From contig JADNRY010000407.1 of NCBI GenBank assembly GCA_015501585.1, forward strand, positions 1 through 53,537: DNA of 53,537 nt. The letters are read 5' to 3'. Position 1 is the first letter of the stretch. The number at the start of each line of letters is the position of its first letter. This document shows positions 32,240 to 43,320 of this stretch, piece by piece. The notes beneath the pieces were generated by a model, which ran no database searches, was not told the origin of the DNA, and saw only the letters and a program-made list of their open reading frames with translations. This DNA is from Rhodocollybia butyracea (lineage: Eukaryota; Basidiomycota; Agaricomycetes; Agaricales; Omphalotaceae). A program made the position numbers and the translations under genes.

Positions 32240-33370
32240 ATGGCCCTCCCGCTCTAAGGAGATGACGGGGCTCTGAATAGTAACTAGTGGTTTATCAGCG
32301 ACGCAGAAGCAAATCATAGACTGACCTCCAATGCAGGCCTGACCATGACCTATTGCAATTTATAGAGTACTTACAATGCATGGCTCAAAAAGTACTCAAA
32401 AATACACGATTTCAGATGCAATACATGCAAGTGCATTACAATACACGGGTTACAATACTAGTAAGTTATTACGATGGTGCTACGTGCTCTGAGTGAACTT
32501 TACTAATATATCAGACCTCCGGAAGTCAAAGCTGTAGTACAATCCTGGACACCGGCGCGACCTGGACCATGATCCACGGATGACATTGTCTTTGACGTAT
32601 GGGCCAACTTGAAGGCGAGAGCAAGCTTAAAGGAAAGACTCAGGCTCTCCTCGAAATCATGAGAACAGACCTTGCAATTTCATCTTGTAAAAGTTCAGTG
32701 ACGGTCTAGTGAGGAGCTATGTCGAAGCAGCATATCCTAATCAGACATTCATACTATTCATCGAACACAGAAAGTGAAAAAATGACTTGACATATGTTGT
32801 TCCGAGAGATACCGGTCCACCAAAGTCAGATTGTTACTGTAAGAGATAAAAACATTAGTATCAGAAAAACAACAAAGAAACGCCGCAAATCACCTTCGGG
32901 GTGTGTTCATCGAAGAGAACCGTGGCAGTATAAACGTGTTCAGATAAAATGTATTCCGTATATCCTTCTACTTACCAAGCCCGTGGACGAGGAACGTTGG
33001 TGAGCTGAATGGAGTTGAGAGGATGCTAGACTTGAGGATGAAGCCGGCAGGCCGCCCAAGGCATTGATAAAGGTACAATGTGTCAAGAAGAAACGCTGGG
33101 GCTTGTTGTTGTAGTTGACGGTGCCGGTGAAAAAAAACAAGTCCAGCAGTAACGAGGCTAGAAAATATGGGTATGCTAGGGTTGAGAGGACTTTATCCAG
33201 CGCACGGTTAGAAAAGGAGGGATATTCTACGGCGAGTGAGACTAGGAGTTGCAGATGTAGCATCTATTTATGGCAATTTTGCGATGTAGCAATTATTGTA
33301 GCGCGTTGAGCGCTGACGCGGACGCGGACGTTGGATGGGCCACGACCAATTAGGTCGACAAAGTATCGAG
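32240..33370. other. Intergenic, small repeat piece only
   Basis: Bases about 33165-33250 share GGAGGGATATTCTRC..GAGTGAGACTAGGA with the spacer at about 15743-15775. Otherwise no gene supported. Confidence 0.5.
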
Positions 33371-33378
33371 TTCAAGTT

Positions 33379-33506
33379 TTCGAGCCCATTGCTATTTCAG
33401 AAACGGCAGCGTTTTTCTATTTTAGGTAACTCTCTATCCAAATTTGGTTTATCAAAGATTAGATAATTACGGCAACGTTCATTTCTCCTCGTTGTCTCCT
33501 GCCATC
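33379..33506 (+). repeat. Conserved 5' block of the ankyrin/MYND genes (copy 2)
   Basis: Same block as at 21340-21470, directly before the G2 start codon. Confidence 0.65.
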
Positions 33507-35492
33507 ATGGCCCCGTCGCAAACCTCCCAGCCTCATCTTCCTCGTAAACTACTTATGGACCTCTTAAAAGAGCCATGGATGACGAGCTTTAAATCAACCG
33601 TTTTCACTGTCAATGGCCATCGTCTTCGGTATGGCATCGCGAATCAGGCAGACACGACACTTAGCGCAGAGACTCTGATTCAAGGCCACTTTGGAGGATT
33701 TTTTGTGACGCTGGATGAGGAGAGAGAAAAGGAAACGGAACGAGAGTCACTCACTGTGCGATCCAAGGGTTCTAATACAAACAGGAAATCATCCAAACAT
33801 GTTGACAGTCCTGCACGATACGCCAAATATACGATACTCAACAAGTCCATAGACGATACAGATCCTCTTCTTGCATCTGAAACCATCCGCCTCGGCGCTC
33901 TCATCAATACCGTTAACGGAAGAGGACAGACCCCTTTATTGCAGACCTTGGAACGAATGTACGATGCGGAAGACTTGTATAATTGGACAAGAACATCGGG
34001 ACAGTTTCCTTTACACGCGGTGCAGACAAAATTCCGCAGTGACCTTGACAACGGAAAGGCACGGTTGAAGTATATTGCCATTCTCCTAATCGAGCAGCAT
34101 GCGGATGTCAATGCTACCATGGAGTGGCAAGGAAAGATGGTCACCCCGCTGTATCTAGCTGCTTGCGTCGTACGTGACTTTGACATTGTCGGTCGTTTAC
34201 TCATGCACGGCGCCAACCCGAGCCCCTCACTTCCTGCTGCATCAATCAGAGAAGCGCTCTCTGGGAACGACTTAGAGAGAGACCTGCTGCGATTCAATCA
34301 GCTAGTCAGCGAAATCCCATACGGGCCGGGTACCCCTCGTCCTCCTCGCGTCTGTCCTTGCTTCTCTGGAAACTCGCTGCCCGAGTGCCACAATAACGGT
34401 GACAGTCAACCTTACCCAGACGAGTTTCTCTGCAGTTGCGCGTCGAAGAAGACGTACGGCCAATGCTGCAAGCTTCGGAACATGAAAACGGTTGAAGTAT
34501 GGGACGAAGAAGGGAAATGGTACGCACATTGCGAACATACTTATCTCGTTAGCTCTAATTTCTCATGCATGGTATCAATTAGGATCCAGCCTAGTCGTGT
34601 TGTAGCCCTGCCTCATACTACGCCGTCCCACATTGGCCCGGAAACTCAGCGGACGATGGCAGAACTCGGCCTGGATGACCAAAAGATGGCAGAGTTGATG
34701 GCGGAACATAGTATGGATGCAGCAAAGATGATGTTCAATCCCCAATTCCGCGAAGCCTCCGAAGAGCTTATAGAGATGGCGTGCAAGGAAGATGAACATG
34801 TCGATCCGGCGTTTGCGTGGACTTATCTACAGCTGCATTTCTTTCCTTCGTAAGTTGACGTTTCTGTCTGTTTTCAATAGATCCTTGTTCATGTTCGTAT
34901 AGGCCGCAAGGAAGAAGTAGCAGCAAAAAGTGGTGTCTAACAAGACAGAGGGTATGTGTTCCAACTTTTGTTATTGTCGTCGCAACGGGATTTAACAGTT
35001 CCAACAATCGGAATAGGAATGGAACTCGATGGTAGACAAATACATCGCCCTCGGAAAAGATCCACGCTCGAACCTGGACATAGAATGCGCTGCGAAAGTT
35101 GGTCACTCACTGGGGCCCCTCCACAGGACATGCGAAGCGCTGGGTTGCGGTAAGATCGAAGGAAAGGACGTGAAAAAGGTCTTGACGTGTTCGAAATGTC
35201 AAATGGCAAGTACTTCATAAAATGTTTCACGCTTGCTTGATTTGTTGATTTGACTTTGGCTTGGGCTCGGTGGACCTTCTAGACATACTACTGCAGTCCC
35301 GGATGTCAAAAGCTATCGTGGAAAGAGCACAAGAAGTTATGCGGGACTGTGCAGCAGCGGGAGGCTCCGCTTCCGGCACAGACCGTCATTGAAGATTTTG
35401 TGCTCAAGTTTTTGGTCCCTATGATGATGCTGAAAACTGGGGAGGTGGACATGGAGCAGCTTGAGGAGATGATGAAGGCTCCGCAGTCGTAG
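33507..35492 (+). CDS. Ankyrin/SEC-C-like/MYND zinc-finger protein, copy G2 (575 aa)
   Basis: Five exons: 33507-34519, 34583-34849, 34903-34951, 35017-35205 and 35283-35492. The ATG at 33507 is chosen by comparison with G1 and G3; an upstream in-frame ATG at 33444 is less likely. N-terminal region unknown; then ankyrin-like repeats (LGALINTVNGRGQTPLLQTL; VTPLYLAACVVRDFDIVGRL then LMHGANP); then CPCFSGNSLPECH and CSCASKKTYGQCC, which resembles the SEC-C zinc motif; then a long linker and a C-terminal MYND finger (CEALGCGK, LTCSKCQ, YYCSPGCQKLSWKEHKKLC). MYND fingers are usually protein-interaction modules. The fourth intron starts GCAAGT (GC-AG). It is the only intact member of three. Role unknown. 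Confidence 0.85.
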
Positions 35493-35499
35493 TGAAAAA

Positions 35500-35999
35500 A
35501 TTTTATCCTGAATGTAATGTTCGAACGTTTGGAACTGTTTTGGGCATAAAGTTATATTGATGAATCTGTAAGTAGTCCTTGGTATCACGCAAAGTATGCA
35601 TACATGTGGAAGAATGAAGGAATGTTTCTGCGAGACTGGTGTATTGGTCGAGGGTAGACGTTGGGTAGACGTTGGCTCGACGAGTTGGCAAAGAAGACAG
35701 CTGGAATAAACCGCCCTTCAATATCGTGCCAAAGCGGCCTGACTTTCACCCCCGCTCTCCCAGTAATAAGTATCCTTGACCATAACAAACATCTACGCTA
35801 GAGTCAAAAGACCGAGACGGGCATGGAAACCGGTTCCGCTTATGCCGCGGCATTCGCACTCCGTCCTTTTACCTGATTTTAAGCTAGTAGACTTCGACGT
35901 ACTGGCCGGCTAATCTTACACTTGTCTAAAACGTCTGAATCGAGGTCAAGAAACTGACACACTATGAGGACAGCAAGCAACGAGTTCAAGGCACCTTTT
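35500..35999. other. Intergenic between G2 and G3, nothing recognised
   Basis: A short direct repeat, GGTAGACGTTGG, occurs near 35654-35672. No gene supported. Confidence 0.45.
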
Positions 36000-36100
36000 C
36001 GAGCCCATTGCTAATTTCGGCGCAACTTTCTACTTTAGGTAATTCACTATCCAAATTTGGCTTATCGAAGATTACATAATTACGGCAATGTTCATTTCTC
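36000..36100 (+). repeat. Conserved 5' block of the ankyrin/MYND genes (copy 3)
   Basis: Same block as at 21340 and 33379, then interrupted by a CTTCC-rich microsatellite not present in the other two. Confidence 0.65.
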
Positions 36101-36131
36101 CTCGTTTTTTTTGGACTATGCCGTGTGATAA

Positions 36132-36170
36132 ACTTCCTTCCTTCCTTCCTTCCTTCCTTTCTTCCTTCCT
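36132..36170 (+). repeat. CTTC microsatellite in the G3 5' flank
   Basis: Repeated CTTC units immediately before the G3 start codon, absent at G1 and G2. Confidence 0.85.
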
Positions 36171-36176
36171 GCCACC

Positions 36177-38196
36177 ATGCCCCCATCGCAAACGTCTCAG
36201 CCTCATCTCCCTCGCAAACTAGTCCTTGATCTCCTAAAAGAGTCATGGATGACCAACTTCAAATCAACCGTTTTCACGTCCACCGGCCATCGTCTTCGGT
36301 TTGGCATCGCGAATTACTGGGCAGACACGGCGATCAGCGCAGAGACTCTGATTCGAGGCCACTTTGGAGGTTTTTTCTTGACGCTGGATGAGGAGAGAGC
36401 AAAGGAAACTGAACGAGGGTCACTCACTGTGCGATCCAAGGGTTCTAATACTAAAAACTAATAGAAAATCATCCAAACGGGTTGAGAGTCCCGCACGATA
36501 CGCCGAATATACGGTGCTCAACAAATCTATTGATGACACAGACCCTCTTCTCGCATCTGAGACCATCCGCCTTGGCGCTCTCATCAATACCGTCAACGGA
36601 AGAGGACAAACCCCTTTGTTGCAGACCCTGGAACGGTTGTACGATGCGGAGGGTGTGTATACTTGGGCGAAAAAATCGGGAGAGTTTCCCTGGCACATGG
36701 TACAGACAAAATTCCGCAGTGACCTTGACAAAGGAAAGGCACGCTTGAAGTATATCGCCATTCTCCTCATTGAACAGCATGCGGACGTCAATGCTACTAT
36801 GGAGTGGCAAGGAAAGATGGTGACCCCGCTGTATCTGGCTGCTTGTGTCGTAGGCGACTTTGACATTGTAGCTCGTTTGCTCATGCACGGCGCCAACCCG
36901 AGTCCCTCGAGTCCCGCTGCGTCGATTAGAGAAGCATTTTCCGGAAATGACTCGGAGAGGGACTTGCTGCGATTCGACCAACTCGTCAGCGAAATCCCAT
37001 ACGGACCGGGTACCCCTCGTCCTCCTCGCGTCTGTCCTTGCTTCTCTGGAAAGTCTTTGCCTGAGTGCCACGATAATGGTGTGGATCACCCTTACCCGGA
37101 TGAATTTCTCTGCGGTTGCGCGTCAAAGAAGACATATGGTCAGTGCTGCAAGCTTCGGAATATGGAAACGGTTGAAGTGTGGGATGAAGAAGGAAAATGG
37201 TACGCAACGCGGAACTTATTCCATTGGGCTCTGATTCTTATGCCTGATATCAATCAGGATTGAGCCGCGTCGAGTTATAGCTTTGCCCCGTGCTATGCCG
37301 TCCCACATTGGCCCGGAAACTCAGCAGACGATGGCAGAATTCGGAGTGGATGGCAAAATAATGGATGAGCTGGTCGCGAAATATAATAAGGATGCAGCAA
37401 TGTTGATATGCGATCCTCGATTCCGCGAATCTTCCGGGGAGCTTATAGAGATGGCGTGCAAGGAAGATGAACGCGTCGATCCGGCCTTTGCATGGACTTA
37501 TCTGCAGCTCCGGTTCTTTCCTTCGTAAGTCGATGTTTTCTCTTTTTTTCAATCCATACTGATCATTTTCGTTTAGCCCGCAAGGGAGAAGTACCAGTAA
37601 AAAGTGGTGTCTGACAAAACAAAGGGTGTGTGTCCAACTTTTGTCATTATCGTCATGCAGGATTTAACTGTTTCAACCATTGGAACAGGAATGGAACTTG
37701 ACCGTAGACAAGTACATCGCTCTCGGAACAGACCCCCGCTCGAAGCTGGACATTGAATGCGCTGCAAAAATCGGCCACTCACTGGGGCCCCTCCACAAGA
37801 CATGCGAAGCGCTGGGGTGTGGTAAAGTCGAAGTAAAGGACGTGAAAAAGCTCCTGACGTGTTCCAAATGTCAAATGGTCAGTTATATTCTCAAACTATC
37901 TCTCGCAAGAAACCGACACCACCTTGAATCCAAATTTTAACTTGACTCATTTACTTACCGAGACCTCTCTCCTACTCATCTAGTCGTACTACTGCAGCCC
38001 CAACTGCCAAAAGCTATCGTGGAAAGAGCACAAAAAACTATGTGGGACCGGCGTTCATCAAGGGGAAGCGCCGCTTCCGTCCCAGACTGTCATCGAGGAT
38101 TTTGTGCTCAAGCGTTTGGCACCTATGATAATGACTGAACCTAGTGCGACGGATATGGAGTGGTTCGTTGGGATGATGAAGGCACCACCGCAGTAA
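36177..38196 (+). pseudogene. Ankyrin/SEC-C-like/MYND protein, copy G3, frameshifted
   Basis: Starts MPPSQTSQPHLPRKLV and follows G2, but a 7-nt insertion near 36449-36458 (ACTAAAAACTAATAG against ACAAACAG) puts a stop at 36459 and shifts the frame. The following frame keeps the complete ankyrin region, CGCASKKTYGQCC, all later splice sites (a GTGTGT donor for intron 3; a GT donor for intron 4 where G2 has GC) and the MYND finger with SYYCSPNCQKLSWKEHKKLC. The single lesion in an otherwise clean gene suggests very recent inactivation, an assembly error, or a non-standard mRNA. The insertion is too short to be an intron. Confidence 0.82.
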
Positions 38197-38354
38197 ACGT
38201 GTAGCATGTTTAGCGTAAGGGAAAGCATGAAGGACTTGGAGTGAATGATCCGTAGCTGTCAAATTTTTCTTGGGTTTCATACGTGGTATTCGTCAAAATT
38301 TACTTTATACCAGTAATTATACTAAAAAAGTTCTTCTTGGAGATCGAGTTACTT

Positions 38355-38600
38355 GCGTACATACGTATGCGCCAATGCCTTAGTCTGGAATTATTCTGCA
38401 AATCCCAGTTAACAAGAGCGTTCAGAACCTCTTACCATTCTTTGATACTATCAGATAATCTGGTGAATATTAGAACTAAGTACAGCCAAATGAGTCTTTC
38501 CATTCTTATCTTTCAGAAGCTTTGGCCTGGGTAGTTCATGAGACTTACCTTACATACCAGCAAGTTTGACTAGATCTTTGCGGCCCTCCTCCGTTTTTCA
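38355..38600 (-). pseudogene. Relic of the membrane/ankyrin/HEAT gene
   Basis: Minus-strand remains resembling the first HEAT exon of the 44-47 kb gene, followed directly by remains of its last intron and terminal exon (TTCCAGACTA, then CGTATGTACGCAAGTAA). Stops interrupt both. The middle HEAT exons are absent. Confidence 0.65.
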
Positions 38601-39820
38601 CAGTAAGTACAGATGTCAGTCTTCTCCGATTCTTGCTTATTGGGTTCTACCTCCACCAACAACTCAACCTTTACGGACTCAAACTTTACGGACTCAAATA
38701 TCTTTCACTTGGAATCCCTTGAACACATGTCAAATCCTCCCGATAACTGCTGTCCACAGCCAGCTTTGCTGGGTACCCACAGTGGAGAATACTTGTGCCT
38801 TGACATGCGTTTATTGAGCTCTAGGAAAGGTAAATTAGAGTTTAAGGTCACATGAACTATTAATTTGGGTCAAATGCTCAATAAATTCACAGTGTAGTGC
38901 AACAGACTTCAAAGTGCAGTAATGTTCACAAAATGTTCATCAAATTTACAGTCACCTCGCAGTCACCTGAAGTCACTGTTAGCAGTGCAGGGGTGACTGT
39001 AGATGTTCTATGCCTTGTCTATGCCCCCTTCTTGTACATTGACTTTGTCTTTCCCTTTTTATATTACATGCCGCAGTCCTCTTCTTGTGTACATGCTCTG
39101 TCTTCCCCTTCTTGTGCCTACACTTTGATGCCCATCTCACCTTCTGAGCCATTAGAACACAACGAAGTAGAATTTATTGGTTTAAAATTCACTTATCTAT
39201 TATTATAATCCTATAGTTCTCACAAAGTTTTGCATAATTTTCTACTGTCTTATTAGTTTTGCAGCATTGAAATTATGTATATACTAAATTTGTTGTATGA
39301 ATACACTGTATCCTTTCTGCTAAGCTTAGGCCAAGCTCAAAATCGGATTTTTTTTGTCCCTTCACAAATCAAATCAAAAGATGTGGTTTTAGATAACAAA
39401 ATAACGTCATTTCTGATTCAACTATCTTATATGCTTCGAACACACCAAAAGCCCAGCTGGTTCGGAATAGCAGATGCTGTCGATGGTTATACCAATCCGG
39501 CAAAGTGACAGTGCCTTGAAGGGTAATGAGCTCAACTGAGCTCATACTCAGTCCATAAGGCTGGATGAAAATATGAATTTAACATCATGATGCTCTTCAA
39601 TTGGACACAGTGTCACGGTGACCTTATACCAACCTTATACCTGTAAGTCAAAGCGAGGGTTAGGGAAACGCCAATGACGTCAATTCAGGACCGTATGCAA
39701 ACCGTATGGGCATGTAGCAGAAAAATAAATAAATCTTGAAATAAATCAAATTCAGTAAGAGTCACAATTACAATACTTTGTTACTTTCCCTTTCTTTTTA
39801 TTGTTATGTTTAAGACAAAG
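38601..39820. other. Intergenic, nothing recognised
   Basis: AT-rich. Open frames at 38613-38855 and 38897-39208 are compositionally weak and have no recognisable motif. Confidence 0.45.
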
Positions 39821-39821
39821 A

Positions 39822-40930
39822 TTAATTTCCGTTGAAGCTACAGCTTCCCGAATTCGGAATCATCCTCAATTCAAATGGCGATGTATTAGCATTCATACCC
39901 TGACCTCCCTGTTACACGTTGCAATGTCCCATTATGAGTTATATTATTGCAACAGGATTCAAAACCTACCATAGGGCAGTTTTCGGCAATAGCATTAAGT
40001 ACATTCTCACAGTTGGCAGTAAGTGGGTTTTGAGAAACGGTGCCAAACTCGTTCCAGGCCGTCAAGTCACCTAAAACATACCAATGAATATAATGGTTCT
40101 GGGAGAAGTAGTAGGGGGGAGAAGCAATTTTTTGAAATAATTACTCCAACATTAGGGCAATAGAGAATCACGAACATTTGAATCCTCCTCCAGGAGCATT
40201 GAAGCAACGCGAAAAATTGTCTTGCTCATTCACCTATAGATATATAATATTTAGTGTGTATTTTAGCAGAATAAATATTTGATTTACAACTGTGATTAGG
40301 GTTTTAAAGTTCAGTGCAGTTCGGTTTTTTGCCGGATTTTGGGAAAACCGAGAACTGCACCGGTGCTATAATTTCCAAATCTGACCAAACCGCTGCACTG
40401 AACTGATGCAAACCGCTGCACCGGTGCAGGTTCAGTGCAGTTTGCCAGTTTGCACCGGTTCTGTGTCAGACCGGTTAACACCAGTTCAAACCGGTAAAAA
40501 CTGCAGTTATGTACCACTCACAAGATTGTAAATAGTATAATATTAGGCCATAAAACATCACTTATAATTATTATTACTGTACTGATAGTTCTTTGATAGT
40601 TTTAAATTAAAACTAACCTTGTGAGTAGCTTTTTGATTGTGTACAGCTCACAGCGACGATTAGGCGCCTATTTTAGCGCCTCAAATAGCGGAACTCCACT
40701 GCACCGGTGCTGCACCGGTTATTACCGGTTCTGTAAATTTCAAGATTTTACAAAACCTTGCACTGAACCGCAGTGCACCGCCGCACCGGTGCAGCATTAC
40801 ATAAGGGTGCACCGCGGTTCAGTGCGGTGCAGTTTGCGGTTTTCATCAGTTATATGAACCACACTTTTGAACCCTAACTGTGATGTCGTTACCAGATTGG
40901 CAGAATGCATCTATGAACTGGCTGCAGTCC
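39822..40930 (-). pseudogene. Small cysteine-containing secreted-type protein, interrupted by a hAT MITE
   Basis: Three clean minus-strand exons: 40233-40176 (VNEQDNFSRCFNAPGGGFK), 40070-39970 (DLTAWNEFGTVSQNPLTANC, then ENVLNAIAENCPM) and 39908-39822 (GGQGMNANTSPFELRMIPNS, then GSCSFNGN and stop). All joins keep phase with normal splice sites. The previous exon, about 40930-40885, reads DCSQFIDAFCQSGN and continues into the 8-bp target duplication at D-I-T-V; its GTAAAT donor lies 1 nt beyond the other copy of that duplication, at 40287. The 580-bp element between them therefore sits in coding sequence, at the end of an exon. At least six cysteines are spaced as in Agaricomycete small secreted proteins. 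The signal-peptide exon was not found. Function unknown. Confidence 0.68.
40297..40876. mobile_element. 580-bp hAT-type MITE
   Basis: Terminal inverted repeats TAGGGTTTTAAAGT (40297-40310) and ACTTTTGAACCCTA (40863-40876), flanked by the perfect 8-bp duplication ACTGTGAT at 40289-40296 and 40877-40884. Eight-base duplications and TAGGG-type ends are typical of the hAT superfamily. The interior has no transposase and is packed with TGCACCGGT / ACCGGTGCA motifs in both orientations in two subterminal clusters (about 40315-40505 and 40695-40845), as expected for transposase-binding sites. Confidence 0.88.
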
Positions 40931-41164
40931 CCCACTTCTCCTGATGTGAAGCAGGAAAATATCTGGCCAAGGACAGGCGAGGAAATTGATGCAAGAGTAA
41001 TGAAGGCTACAAAGCCAAACTACAACAAAGAAGATTCATCAGAATACCAGTATGGAAGATGAAGAATAATTTCTGACTTTGCTGTGGAAGTCACAATGGC
41101 TGGCTTGAAAGAGCATTGTAAGGTTAAGGGAAGTCGTATAGCTCTGCAGTAACCAGATAAGGTT

Positions 41165-41550
41165 TGTTAAACAGAGGGGGGCTTATTAGACATCTTGTTA
41201 AACATGTTTAACACTACTTAATATTGTACATCTACCTAGTCAAATACACAGTTTAACATGGTTTAACAGTACTTAAACGGATCTGAACTGCCAGGGGAGT
41301 ACATATCAAATGTCCTGTTTATCGGGGGTTAACAAGGATGTCAGTTGAACGGGTAGTTTAAACAGTCATTTAACCGTGTTCAACAGGTAGTTCAACTGTG
41401 TTAAACAGTTGTTTAACCATGTTCAACAAGTGGTTCAACCGCGTTCAACAGTTGGTCCACATAAAAAGAAGACTGGGAGTGGAACAGCGGCGATTCCAGG
41501 AGAGATATTCAACCATGTTATATAAGTAGTTGTTTAATCATTGTTCAGCC
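41165..41550. repeat. GTTNAAC-rich minisatellite
   Basis: From about 41343 to 41460 there are roughly five 21-22 bp units of the kind GTTCAACCGTGTTCAACAGT. The flanks carry further GTTTAAC copies, including the perfect 16-bp palindrome GTTAAACATGTTTAAC at 41197-41212. Confidence 0.75.
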
Positions 41551-42119
41551 ACATTTCGAGGGCATCAATCGTCCCATCAGAACCAAAGAACACAGTCAAC
41601 AGGTTTTCAGCGCTACTTCATTGCAATGACCTGCTTAGCTGTGGCTTTGAGGTGCATTCTGCATGAATGTGGTTAAGTGGACCTGATTTGGACCTGATTT
41701 ATGGGGAATAAAATACCTAAAAGAGAACTCACAATTTGAAACTTCATCAGAGTAAGCACTCAGCCTCTATGGATATGTTTGTCAGATGTTGTTCTTGGTT
41801 CTCCCGACCCCTGACCAATCTTGTTACAGCAACGTCACAATGTGACAGAGGCCAATTAATGAAACAAATCCCTTCAGCCCAGGACCCATGGCTACACCAT
41901 TGGCAAGTGTGGAGCATACCGAATTTATCGAGGGTCAACTCATGCGTGGGCTTATAGCGGGACCTAATAGGCGCCAAGAACATGTAGAGGTTCGGAAACT
42001 GATTAAGAGAAGCCAGAGAAGCTCAGATAAATTTGGCCAGTTTTAGAAGATATATGGCCTATAGGCTATTTCAACGGTGAGAAGGACAGCATTGTCGGAA
42101 TTGTTATTGAGGTCGTTTA
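41551..42119. other. Intergenic with a possible coding scrap
   Basis: At about 41850-42045 a plus-strand frame reads PINETNPFSPGPMATPLAS, VEHTEFIEGQLMRGLIAGPN. This looks compositionally like protein but has no start, no recognised family and no splice partners. It may be transposon debris. Confidence 0.3.
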
Positions 42120-42830
42120 CCCAACGTTTACCCTAGTTAAACTCACACTCTACTTGCACTCTACATGTTGGGATGCTCCTCAGCAACATACAGATGGTGC
42201 TTGGCCTTTTCGAGACAATGATTAGCCTTGCAAAGACAATGTTTCTAGATATATATATATATATAAACAACAGAACAAATAACAAGCAACAAGCGCAACT
42301 CACCGACACAAATTCACCTTTGTCCTTCATATGCAACAAGTGGTACAGATGATCTTTAGCAACACAGACGTGCTCTTTGGCATAATCGACGCGCTCAATG
42401 GCTTCTTCCTAGATAGAAAAAATTGTGGTGGTGGGGCTAAAAAGCATGCGTTAGAGGGAAAATGATAACATATAAGTAGCAAGGAAGTTCATATGTGACA
42501 TTCCTTGTGCTCCCTTCACTGAGGTTCCTTGTGCTCCCTTCACTGAGGTTCGTTAGCAACCTCATTCTGACGATCTTGGGCCTCCTTCTTCCTGGCCTGT
42601 TGGGCATTGTTTTTCCACTGCTCCCTCTCCAGTGTCCACCTTCATTTGCTTCTTCTCCTTTGCCTTCATTTCCTCCGTTAATAGCTGCTCGGCTTCCTTG
42701 GGTTTCTTGTCCTTGAACTTCTTGAATTTTTAGACATTGCCATGCAATGAAGAACTGTACCTGGTGGTGGAGCCAATGAAGATGATGGCCCAGCTCTGTC
42801 ATACTGGACCTTATCTTTTCCTTCTGCAGG
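42120..42830 (-). pseudogene. Secreted coiled-coil family, copy F, inverted relic
   Basis: On the minus strand, exon 2 is recognisable as EEAIERVDYAKEHVCVAKDH, then LYHLLHMKDKGEFVS with a GTGAGT donor. Exon 3 is cut short (KHCLCKANHCLEKAKHHLYV, then a stop at about 42165). Exon 1 remains only as shifted Lys/Glu-type sequence with a duplicated ACTGAGG..CCTTGTGCTCC segment near 42500-42550. No signal peptide, tail or microexon was found. It is more diverged than A-E, so probably an older copy. Confidence 0.75.
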
Positions 42831-42949
42831 TATGCACAAGTTAGGTATCCTGTCAAAGACTGGATTGCCTCCGTTTTGCAGAGTCTTTATCTTTTCCACC
42901 TCCTCATCTTTTACCATACACTCTACCTGTTTGCGGGATAGATTGAAAC

Positions 42950-43320
42950 CCCTTTCAGGTTAATTGATTGGCTCATAGCATGCACAATGCGATAGAACTC
43001 GGAACACACCTACTTTCCCTTCCAGCACAGTACTGTCCATTTCTGCCATAATATAGGATTCACCTGGGTTCTATGCCTCACAGCCATAGGTGGTATGTTT
43101 AGAAGTCCTCAATACCTCCGGTACATCTTCCCAGGATCTTCCTATCCAGGCTTTTCTCAATTACCATATTTCTTGTTTGTACTAGTGTACCTGGTTTGAA
43201 ATCATAATCCGATCCTTGATTGTGTCTGTATATCTTTCCAATGTTCATACTCCTCAAGTTCCTTCATTTTATTTTCAGAAACTCATTCATGGTGGAGCAA
43301 ATAGTCCCTAGTTTTTGTCT
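42950..43320 (-). mobile_element. Ty3/Gypsy retrotransposon remnant (pol 3' end)
   Basis: Minus-strand translation in shifting frames gives DYDFKPGTLVQTRNMVIEKS followed by LDRKI, then further on AEMDSTVLEGKVGVFRVL. These match the region after the integrase core of fungal Ty3/Gypsy polyproteins (FKPGDLVLVRN-x-x-IEKSLNRK, AEMDG). Stops and frameshifts are frequent, and no LTR was identified. Confidence 0.65.

Noticed and set aside
33680..34297. 205-codon minus-strand open frame opposite G2, with similar frames opposite G1 and G3
   Set aside because: The plus-strand ankyrin coding is strongly supported; the minus frame exists only as its shadow in all three paralogs.
41163..41460. The GTTNAAC repeat as a CRISPR array
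   Set aside because: Units are contiguous, degenerate and lack unique spacers, and the genome is eukaryotic.
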